Assembly (NCBI RefSeq): GCF_000003815.2
Contig: NC_049987.1
Location: 17,234,969-17,269,395 of the forward strand
DNA from: Branchiostoma floridae
Taxonomy: Eukaryota > Chordata > Leptocardii > Amphioxiformes > Branchiostomatidae
Length of the DNA: 34,427 bases
Reading direction: 5' to 3'
How positions within the stretch are numbered: the first letter of the stretch is position 1; every line of letters starts with the position of its first letter. Below the pieces are notes generated by a model. It did not search any database and was not told where the DNA came from. It saw only the letters and a program-made list of their open reading frames with translations. The translations under genes and the position numbers were made by a program. Below, in pieces: positions 9,201 through 21,200 of this stretch.

Positions 9201-12200
9201 AACCTTACAAATTAAAAGGTAAATCATGCCCGTAGCCAGGATTTTGGTTGGGGGGGTTCTTTTTAGTATTTGTGGGACCATCGAGCGCCGCAGGCGCGAG
9301 ACTCAGGGGCTGCCTAGGGGGGTCCGGGGGCATGCACCCCCGGGAAAAATTGAAATCTTAACCCTCTGAAACGCCATTTCCTGCATTTTGACGGGAAAAA
9401 CCCCGACATATTTTCACCATGTCCGATACCAAAGGCGGGAGGCGTTGCAATGGTGGTCCGGGGAAATTTTGAAATCTGGACCCTATGAAAAGCCATTTCC
9501 TGCACTTTCTGGGGGCAAATTTTGCTGATAGACTCACTAGGATTGAATGAAATGTCTATTGGTGAATAATGCAAATCTGTCATGCCTTTGAAAAAAATCT
9601 TGGACATGAAAAAGGGGACCTTTGAGCATGAAAAAGTGGACCTTTGTGCGTGAAAAAGCGGACCTTTGAGCATGTGGGGGGGTTCTTCCGAACCCCCCGA
9701 ACCCCCCCTGGCTACGGGCATGTAAATGGGTTGGTAACAGTTGTTTTGAAGCTGTAAACGGTTAATTAGTCTTACACCCTGGTAATCTTTAGTTATATTA
9801 CCTTTATGTAGCACATTGACTGTAAGATCTGGAAGAAGGTCTGTATTTTTTGCCTATTGATGCATATGGTCATGTACTACTATTATTTTATACTATTTTA
9901 CCCTTTAACGAATGTCTTGAACTAGAAGCCAGAAGAGTACAATTATGAGTCATGAATTCAAATTAAAGGGGAAATTTCACAATAACAGCTACTGTGTTTA
10001 CCAGCTCCCATGTTTGTTTGTATGTACAGGGATGTTCACTCGGTGTGTCTGTGGGATGATAAGGGACCAGGAAAGGTTCACAAGGCCCTACAGGATGACA
10101 TCCTGGAGTTCATCAAACAAGCGCAGCAGGTGGGTGTGGCATGGGGCGTGGCATGGATGGGGATACCATGGAAAACGCTTAAAGGGTATTCAGCCCGGGC
10201 CAGCAGAAACACTATAATCAGTTTGTTTCACATAGCCTAGTTTACTGCCTATAGGTATCACACATTAGTTTTGTATGGTAAGTAGAAACTGCTTGGTGAT
10301 ATTGTGTTTGGTTCTTTAATGTGCTGGAGACGTGGCTATCCTTCAACATGGGAGTTCCATAAACGTCCATTTATCCAGTCCTATCGGATGGAGACATTGT
10401 TAGCTTCGATAATAAGAGGAAAATTCACAGATCTAGTCTAAATGTCTGCATTTTTGTCTGGGAAAATATGAATATTAATTTTTTTTGGCAATTGCCATGT
10501 TTTTCCATGATGGTTAGATGTGCAATGTTTTCAGAATTGCATTGTGGCTAAACTAGACCTTCTCTATTCAAACTATGATATCAACACAGAACATGTTTAT
10601 AATTCTTTTACTTTTAGAAATGTATATTCGGAAGCTTCTTCCTCGCTTCATAACTTGAATCTTTTCTTCTCCCTTTCCAGCGAACTTTGACCCATCAGGA
10701 CGACACGGCTTTACTGAAAGCGTACATCGCAGAGTGGCGGAAGTTCTTCACGCAGTGTTCATACCTGCCCAAGCCGTTCGGCCAGCTAGAGACGTCCCTC
10801 GCTGGCAAGACGGTCAGCAGTGTGCAGAAAAAGAACAGTCCGGAGGACAGCATTGTTAGGAAGGTCTGTAAAGGAACCGAGTTATTGTTTTTTCTTAGAG
10901 TTTAATGTACTTACTACTGTAAATTTTGAAACTTTTGTTGTTTTTTGAGCAAACTCTCCAACGCAAAGTCATGGTGCCATGTAGATATCTTAGCTTTTGA
11001 TTATTAAACTGCAACTTAAAAGTATTGCAGAAATCTCATTCTACCACAAAATAAAACCTCTGCAAAGGTTGAAAATTTGCAGTTTATTGACTCTTACTTC
11101 TGATATGCATTTTGTATAGGTTGTGATGAGGACAGCCATTTTGTTGACCTCTGACCACCCTGGAGAAAAGTGTCATAATCTGATGATTTTTTTCATTTAT
11201 GTGTGTGGGTACATTTAGTCATTCAAATGTCATGTTGTGTGTACTACAGTGTAGGGTGGTGCCCATCTCCATTTCCACAGCCCTTGGGCCACACAGTTGT
11301 TCAACCACTGCAGAAAGGCCCAATCCACTATTAAACTGTTTAATAATCTGTCGTAGAATATTGAATGTCTGTTGAAAAACACAGAAAGACTTAGTCAAGA
11401 TGCTCACTTTTAGTTGTAGTGTTTACTGATAAATAGTTGTTGACACTAAAATGTTGTTGTTTACCACAGCTGATGTTGGACAGCTGGAATCAGAGCATCT
11501 TCTCCAACATCAAACAGCGTCTCCAGGACAGCGCCATGAAGCTGGTGCACTCTGAGAGGATGGGGGAGGCCTTTGACTCACAACTGGTCATCGGGGTTAG
11601 GGAATCATATGGTAGGTAAAATAAAGTGAAAATGAAACGGTGCTATCCGTTTGGCCTAAAAATCGGACAGGAAACGGTTTCCATTTTGCATTCACAATGC
11701 AAATTTGCAAACTGTTTCAGCACTTAAAGTGTTACAATGTTGGGCCCAAAATTACATCGTTTGGAAGTTTGGAACATTGCATTGTTTTCAGGCAACCCAA
11801 GAACTAAAATGTATCTCTAAAATTAAAAAAGAACTAAAATTACACAACAATTTTGAAAAAGCCAGAGTGTTGCTCTATTCAGAATATTGTTTTGTTTTGC
11901 CGTAAAGTATACTGATTTCCATATTTTTGAGATGTAAAATATATGCCAGAGTTTTGATTTAAAAGAAAGTTACTTTGAGGGGTTGTGGACCAAGTACTAT
12001 CACTGCAAAATATTCAAGCCAAAGCAATTTTTGAACTCCTCCTGCCTCCATTGTTTGATCCGTACAGACATTTGTACTTACAGGGCTCGAAATACCACCT
12101 GCATATGCACATTAGTGCAGGTAAAATGGAGCTGTGCAGGTATTTCTGGTGTCTACCTGCACCTATCCTGCACTGGTCCATGTACTGGGTTTTATACATA

Positions 12201-15200
12201 AATGCCCTATGATGTCGGTGTATGTGGATTGTTATTAGCTGCATTGACTGTCACCACCTATTAAGTATAAAAGAAAAAATAGCAATGGTTCCTCAACAAT
12301 TTTAGTATGATCCATATTTCCTAAATTCAGAGTGGTGTAGGTAAAATTTGTCTGGTGCAGGTAATTTTCAAGGTTACCTGCACCAGTGCAGATATTCAGA
12401 AAAAAGTATTTCATGCCCTGACTTAACTTCCTTTGATTTCCTGTGTTTACAGTCAACCTATGTTCAGATCCTGAGGACAAGTTAAAGATATACAAGGAAA
12501 ATTTCGAGGCTGCGTACATAGAAGCAACGGAAGCCTTCTACAAGGCACAGGCACCCCAATACCTGGCAGACAACGGGGTCCAGAACTACATGAAATATGT
12601 AAGGACTCTTTGATTCACAGTTCAAATGAGGTAGAAAAGTAACGTGTAGTCGGGTGACACTTTTCACTTTTTTACGTACGCATTTCACTTCCAGCAATGA
12701 AATTCTTTTATTCCTAGTTATCTTTTTCCTTCTAGCCAATGACCGATGCCATGACTGAAAAGTAACAAACACAGGATTGTAGCCAGTGCCCGTCCTAAAG
12801 GACGGAATTTTTCAGCTAGGGACGGAAAAAGATTTTGCCCATTCACTCTGTGACGGACAAAAATCCATATGTATCATACAAATAAAACTGTCTCCCTTGT
12901 ATAATTTTTCACCAAGACAGATGCAGTTGAACAGATCCGTCTACTAGCAAAATTTACACCTCAAAATGCAGGAAATAGCACTTTTAGAGTGTCTAGATTT
13001 CAGAATGCCCCAACCCCCCCTACGAACCTTGCGCCTGGGCGTGACGTCTGGTGCCTGGGGCGTTCAATAGCATTCTAAATCGAGGGGACTGAAAATGATG
13101 TCACTGTTGAACAAATGTTTCTTGCCCAATATCAGGAAAGTGGGGTTGGACATGCGCTTGCCCAACCTGCATGCACTTCCACTTGCCTGGGACAATCAGG
13201 CTAGTGGGCTTGTCCAACCCTGGTAATACTACTATATATTTGTGTTCTTTAGGCTGATATGAAACTAAAGGAGGAAGAACAGCGGGCCATGAGATACCTG
13301 GAAACTAGGAAGGGCTGTGACTCTGTGCAAAAGGTATTCAAATATTTATGTGATCTTATATAATAGGGTTTGAGGTCAGGTAAGGTTGGAAAAGAAACTG
13401 CTTTTGTATGCAACTTGATAATTCTCCTAACAACTTTTTTAAATCAATTTTTTCTTATGGTAGGTGACACTATTAGTTTTGTGAATGTTGAAAGAATGAG
13501 GTAAAATTCACCATTACAAATTTTGCCTTTGTTTATTTTATGTGTGTTAAGTAATTAATTACTTCATATAAAAATGCACAATAACAGTTACTATAACAGA
13601 GCTTGAAAATTATCCTTGAATGGAAAATCTGTAATATGGTCTAAATTGATAGCTGCACGCTACCCTACAAATGTATTTTACTAAGCTAAGAATGTGCAAA
13701 GTCATTGTAAAGTAGTTGTTCATCAGATAGACTTGTGTATTGTAAACATGCATAATGTGCAATCATGTAACATCCCATGTGCCTTTTTCCTCACTCACCC
13801 TTTTGCTTCATTTATGTTCATGCTAATATCTTAACAATTTATAACCCAACCTGTTTCTCCCTTCCTTCCCACACCCCCACCAGCCTTGCAACATGGTACG
13901 GCCTTCCGACATACGCATTCGCTTCTCGCTACATGCCAGTCTAAATCGTTATGATAAAAACTTGGATGGAATGTTCGAAAATCCAAGCTTCTTGTCTTCT
14001 ACTCTGCATGAAGTTGCTGGCTCAGTGCATTAAATCAGAGCTTTTTCAGTTGCATGGTTTTATATTTCAGAAAAGCCTCCATATAGGACAGATAGCAAGC
14101 CAGCAGTTTCAGGTTAGTTCTGTAGGAGCCAACTCGGCTTGAACAGGGGATCCGTAAGGTCTTCCGCAAGTAGACGCACGTAGCTAACACGTTTTTGTTT
14201 TTTTTCATCATGCCCCTAATCGCGAACTCACCACGACATAACGCATCGTAGAAATCTGTCCAAAATTGTAATCTAACATTGTATGAAGCGTATCGTACGT
14301 CACTTTTCTGCAAAAAATTAAGGACTGCTCCTGCAAAGGGATAATGTCAATTTGTCATGTAAAAGGGAAAAGCTTATTGTGCATCAGCGTTCCCGCCAGG
14401 CATACGTCTTTACGTCTTTGGACGCATTTTTTTCTGGAAAGACGCACTCGGCTCAGCTGAATGCGTCCATAAAAAAATATGAAAGAAAGGCTGACCTGTA
14501 CCACCAGTGTACAAAATGTATCTGGAATCTTTTTAAAAATCTGTCTTTATACGAAGGAATCCTACCTTTACAATTTATACTTCAAATTCTTCACTTTCCG
14601 GTCATCCTAGTAGTCTGGGCATGGGGGGGAGCGCGGCACGCTTTACAACTAGCGGACCCATGTGCGACACACCCAGCCACGCGCCAGTCTGAGCTGTCCG
14701 TTGCGCAATGTAATTTTTTGTAGTCCGTGAAATACGTCTGACAGTCAGCATTCTTTAACACTCGAAGAAATCTTATGCAGATTTTATATTCTGATATTAA
14801 CATGATACTTACTTGTCCTCAGTTTCACGTATTTGTTAAAGATTTGTGGGTAATACTAGTATTGAACAAGCAAACTGCTCTGCGCGAGTGCTGCACATCT
14901 CAACAAAAGTTCTCACACTGTGGGCAGTTGATTGGCAGTCGGTATCTTTGACAACAGGCCGCTAGCGCCAAGCAGTCTAGATTGGCCACCAGGTCCAAAT
15001 CCAATCATCTTAATAACCAATCAGCGTTTGATAAATGTAATGTTGCACTCTGTTATTGGTCACCGGAAAAAAACAAAAGTTACCGAGTATTAGCGCACGT
15101 GACGTTGGTAGCCGCCCGTGTCGTCTGGCAACTTGAGTTTCTTCCCTAGCTGCTAACAAAAAACGGTGCGCGGTAAATAAGTGAAGAATCCAAAACTATA

Positions 15201-18200
15201 CACTTTATTTCTTATTTACAAAATTTCTTTTATTTCAAAAAGACAAAATTTGCGGCAGAAAAGGGGCCGCAATATTGTTGTCAAGCGTCGATCGAGTCGG
15301 CTGTGCACTCCGTGGCACATGTCACGGCACGCCCCCCTCCCCAGACGGACCGTCGATCGCAGCGCCGTCTTTCTGGCTACTGCTTCAAGGTTACACCGGC
15401 AATGATCACTGCCAAAGTGGCAGCAGATCGTCCTCCTCGAGTAATGTATAACGTTCTTGATCTATTTAAAAAGAAATCCAGCCAAAGATTTCACGCCGAA
15501 AACGGGGTTACCTGAGGTCGCAGGAACAAACGCACGCTCGTGGAAAATGACGGCAAGGCCTTGTAAAACCCCACCGATTCAAAAATTTGACTAAAATCAT
15601 CGGGCAAAATAGAAAAAAGACACAAAGTGTGATGGCGCCATTATTTTATCGTCTCGGAAAAATTTTTGATGCGGGAGGGCGCAACATCGATCGCACGAGG
15701 TAACGTTAGACATTTTTTTTTTCAATGACGGAAAATAATTGGCAGAATTTTTTTCACGGGCTGACGGACAGGCTAGGCCGCTAGAGCCCTGTTTCGAAGC
15801 ATCAAAAATCCAAAATTTTCATATAGATATGTCTGGACAAATAATACCCGGGCCAGATCACGGAAGGCTGATTCCCTGTGCTTACAGTTGTTTTTAATAT
15901 AACGTATTTTGATGAAGAGGGTGGTCGTCGATAACTGAAAATGGGAGTAAAAGAGGCAACCGACATCCAATCTCAAGTGCATGATTATCCTCTCAAATTG
16001 CAGGAAATTGTGTTCTAGAGGGTTTGAAAATCCAAATTTTCCCGGGGGAGCATGCCCCCGGACCCCCCTAGAATGCGAGCGCCTGCGGCGCTCGTCTCGC
16101 GCCTCCGGCGCTCATTACGCCCCTCCCAAATATTTGGACGCATACTTTCAAAAACCTGGCGGGAACGCTGTTGTGCATGGAAACATATATTCAGCATGTC
16201 AAAAACAACACCTAGCACTTTTGTTGCAAACTGCAGGCAAACTGGGCTTATCACAAGAAAGAAAACGGTGGACATTTTTTCCCTGGAAATGTTACTTTTT
16301 CTGAAGCATAATAACACTGGCCCTTGGTATTCCCAATTGTATTAATGAATTGGAGTAAAAATTGTATTTAGAAATTGAAGTAAAATATATTATGTTAGAG
16401 AAATATTTGTTTGAAAGCGGCATTTTTATAAGTAGCTTTGAAGGAGTAGTTGAATCATTTTTGCATCTAAGTGACCTATGAAGTTGTAGATTGCTGACAA
16501 ATGTTAATGTTTTATTGTGTTTTCTCTCCCCACAGCTTACAGAATGCTGTGTTCACGTACTAGTAACTGCCTTCAAAGAGACCATCCTTGCTGAGTGCTC
16601 TGTTATGATCAAGAGAAATGAAACAGACAGTAAGTCCAAAAACTGTCAGAAAAGTATTGTACTGTAAATCTTAAAACTTTTGCATTGTTGTTTTGTTCAT
16701 TGTTTTCACAACAAGTTCTCACCACATTGCAAACATGTGCGTTACAGTCTTGCATTTCATTACTAGGGTTTTTCCAACCTCAAATTTAAAACTGTGTATG
16801 CCTACATGAACTTGAATAATACTTAAATACAGTACTGCAAATGCAGAAATGTTCGCGGTGGTTTTATGTTCGCGGTTTTCGCGGTGGCCAATTCACTGTG
16901 AACTTAAATCCACCGCGAACATTTATCCATTATATTATTTGGCTACAGTCTATAATACCACCGCGAAAAGTCCATTTTTCCGCTACCGTGAAATTAAATC
17001 CCCGCGAACTTAAATGTATATAATTGATTCGATTGCAAGCTATTTTTAACAAGATGCAAATTTCTTTTAGCCCCAACTGGTAACACTCAACAAGACAATC
17101 AAATCATTGCTAATTTTTTATTAATGAATTTTTAAGTCATGAAAAAGTCTGATCCGACAAGTTGGTACCAGTATGCAGTAACCGTTGATATTTAAAGTTT
17201 TAGATTTCAACTGTTGGAAATGTTGACCAATCAGAATGGTTTATCAGATGATGAACTTTGACCTGCCTGTGCAGAGCTGCTGCTAATGTTCCAGCTGTTA
17301 GACCGGGTGCCAGACGGCATCAACCCCATGCTGAGGGACCTGGAGGAGCACATCAAGAACCAGGGCCTGGCTGACATGGTGGCTGCTGCGGAGACTATCA
17401 CTTCTGTGAGTACTGAGCAGTTACCACTAATAGAAATCTGCATAGGCGATAATGTAAAAGTTAGCAAGTTCAGGGTGTCATAATCTCATCCGTGAACATT
17501 CCAGGTCATAAGAACTCACCCCACACAGCAGCCCGCTATCTCAAGTGTCCAAAAGTCTAATTTTTAAACTTTCTGACCAGCGCAAGATATCCCATCGGTC
17601 AAAACTGCCGCCATCTTGCTTTTTCATGACGTCATTTTAGGGACTGACTACTTCAAATTAGGGGTCAGCACAGACTGAAAAGATGGACCAAAACCTTTTT
17701 TTTTTGCAGAATCTGAACATCTGCAACCTACACTGCCTCACCAATATAATGTTTCTTACATTTTCCTGTTACAAGTCGAAAATAGGCTAAAATACTGTAT
17801 GGACTCATTTTGGGCCTTCTGCGCCTGCGTCAATTAGGGTCATTGCCCTACTAGTTGGGCAAGGTGGTCTTGTGGTTCATGGGTTGTCAGGGTTCAAAAT
17901 TTATTTTGGGGATAGGTGCCCTGGTTCACCCAACTTACAAGATGTCTTAAATTTATTAACCGACAAAAGTATTTGAGTGCAACGGTGCACCCACAGAAAA
18001 AAAAAAAGGGTGCACAGAACCAATTTTGGGTGCACCAGGGTGCACATGCACCCAGTACTTTGAGCCCTGGTTGTTGACACAGAATCTAAAGGTACTGGGT
18101 TTGAATCCCTTGCAGACACCAATGTCGTGCCCTTAGAAAATGTACACATGTACTTTCCACCTATTTCCTAGACTCTGGCATAAATAGATACCTAGCTTTG

Positions 18201-21200
18201 TCTAGCTAGGCATATCCCTGAGATGGGACTTACGCAAGATGCCCTATGTTATAATTAGAGGAGAGCCACACCACGAGCATGTTAAGTAACCCGCAACATG
18301 TATAAAGAAGAACAGGGATCCTTCCTGGTGTGAGTGGATCAAACCTTACAGTCTAGCCTCTGGGTTGACATCCTGAAAATTGGACGGTCCCCTGTTAGGT
18401 TAATCCTGTCACAAATGTGAACAAATCTTTAAAAAAATGAACAAAAAAAATATAAATGGATTAAAAAAGTAACATTCTTTTGGAGAAATCTTTTAAAAAA
18501 TAAAGATTTTGTCTTGAGAATTTTCTTCCTTTTTTTTCAGGATTCTGAGAAGTATGTTGAACAGCTGCTGTCCCTGTTTAACATCTTTAGTATGCTAGTC
18601 AAGAAAGCCTTCAGTGATGACCCCAGATTTCTCACCTCTAGGGACAAGGTAAGCAGACTACATTTAACAGTAAAGAAACAGTTACTGCAGTAATATGTTC
18701 TCCATTTCGTGATTACTGTAAGTTGCAGTTGTAAGTTTCAAGTGTGTCTTTTTAATTTCCTTGTTTAGAATATGGTTAGAGTTGTTTATGCTGTGAAAAT
18801 GCTTGTTTATCTTTATGTATCTGTAGATAATTCTAGATTAAAGTGTAGTAGGAAGTAGCATTTGACAGTACATACTGAATGCAAAGTGTACACTTTACAT
18901 GTACTGTATGATAGAAATCCTGCTTGCAGTTGAGAGCGTATTTGTATTTGTGTGTATTATATATTGTGCATAAATATATGTGAGTCTCTCAAAAAGTGTT
19001 GCCAAAAACTATATGAAGTTCATATTTTTAGACGAGTATTGTGAATGTTATTCCAATGAAACAGCTGTTGATCTTTTGACTATTTTTTTTCCAGGCCTAC
19101 AAGCATGTAGTGAATGATACAACTGTATTTAGGTTAGAGCTTCCCTCTAAACAAAAAGGGTGAGTACAAATGTAGTTGTTACTGAACATACATGTAACTG
19201 ATAAGTCAACTGCCAGACATTTTGAAATTATGGAACATTCAAATGTTGCAGTTAGCCTGCATTCAACTTACACTCTTAGTTCACTCTCCTGATCTGTTAA
19301 GAGAGAATTGATAGTCATTTGCTTAGATTAGAATACTAGTTTGATTTGCTCTGCAAGCTTAAACTTTATAAGATACTGAAATGGCAACTTGGTGTTTTGA
19401 CCCCAACACAGTGTAGCAAAGACGCAGCCAGAATCCAAATGTCCAGAGCTGTTAGCCAACTACTGCGACATGCTGCTGAGAAAGACTCCTCTGAGCAAGA
19501 AACTCACATCCGACGAAATAGACGCAAGACTTAAAGATGTGGTAAGTATGTTACTGGTAACAAAGTGTGATCATCTCTCAAAGTTTGGGCTAAATTGTTG
19601 AAAAAAAGTCGTCTGTGATACAAGTTATCAAGGAATTTTATCCCTGATGTTTCAGTGTTTAGGAAACAATACCTGCAGTATTCCTGTAAATTGCTTGGTG
19701 GTGTATACTTGAGTGGACTCTAAAGTATATCCTTGCTTGGACAATAGGTTTATAATGTACCTAGTAGTGCAATATTCCTGAGAATCACTAGGTGGTGCAC
19801 ACATATAAAAGAAAACCATGATGGAACCACACCACAGGGTATCCCCCCCCAAAAAAATCAACCATCAGTTCAGAAGTCTTGATTACCACTATGATATGAT
19901 TATGATTCTGTAATTAAGATGATTTTAATTTTTTGTTTTTGTTTAGATGGTTACAGGTTTGACTGTACATGTACATGTATTTTTGTTTGTTTATTTGTTA
20001 GTTACTAGTGCTGAAGTACGTACAGAACAAGGATGTGTTTATGAGGTACCACAAGGCCCACCTGACCCGTAGGCTCATCCTAGACAGCTCTGCCGACAGT
20101 GAGAAGGAAGAAAACATGGTGGAGTGGCTCAGGGTGAGACTCATTTGCATATCTCCATGGCAACTGAGTGTGGCTACATTCTAAGTCCTGTATAATATTG
20201 TTTTTTTTTGCTCCAGGACTTGATGTCGTTTTTTTTTACAAACATCAGAATTTTTACACAACTTTATTGCATGTAGAATATGTATTAAAAAACGGTTCTG
20301 CATCATACAATTTTTTGCAACAATACAGCTTTATGAGTTGCACAGTGACTGTTTTGAACAATTGTTGTACACACGTGTAGTGCAGTGATTTTTGAAGGCT
20401 ACATAATTTTTATGATCCAAAGTCATAGGTATAATGTTTCTATATTATATTTTTGCAACCCACAGAAAAAGAAAACAAACATTTTCAGATCTATGAAAAT
20501 ATCATCTCTTTCTCATCTTAGAACAAGGAACAAAATTTTGCTTTCACATATTTTTTTGGCAATGCCACAGGGGCTAGCCCAATAATTCTTCTTTTTTTTT
20601 TACATTCTACAGGAAGTAGGCATGCCAGCAGACTATGTCAACAAACTAGCCAGGATGTTCCAGGACATCAAAGTCAGTGAAGACCTCAACAGTCAGTTTA
20701 AGGAAGCTATCCGGGACAAGGGGCACGGGTCTATAGCAGGTATGTGGGACAATACATGGGAAACTTCTTTTGGTGATGGTTCAGGGGTGAAGCCAATATG
20801 ATCTTTAGAAAAGAGAACTCTTCAGGTTTAATTTTTTTGGAAAACATTAAGGGAAGTGATTCAAAGTGAATGCTTTTAAGTTTGCAGGGATTTAATTTCG
20901 TGGCACCGGGAAAATGAGTGTTCACAGTGGTTTTCAGTTCGCGGTAGCACTATGCACTGTGGTCACATACTGTAAAAGAAAAATGTTGCGGCGGTTTTGA
21001 GTACGCAATGAAGCGGCCTCGCAAAAACTGCAAAGAACCACAGCGAACATTTCTGAATTTACAGTATTTCCTCTGAGTATCAAGGTTTGGTTTTCTTGTG
21101 TATGCATAATCAATGATCTACAGTGAAACAATTTGAGAAACTCACAGAGGCGTGAGATCTTCAAATTCTTGTCAGTCATATTATTGTTGTTGTTTGCTTC

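Noticed and set aside
9314-9814. 166-residue - strand open frame
   Set aside because: It lies almost entirely within the 498-bp transposon and has no protein-like conservation. Its internal repeats explain its length.
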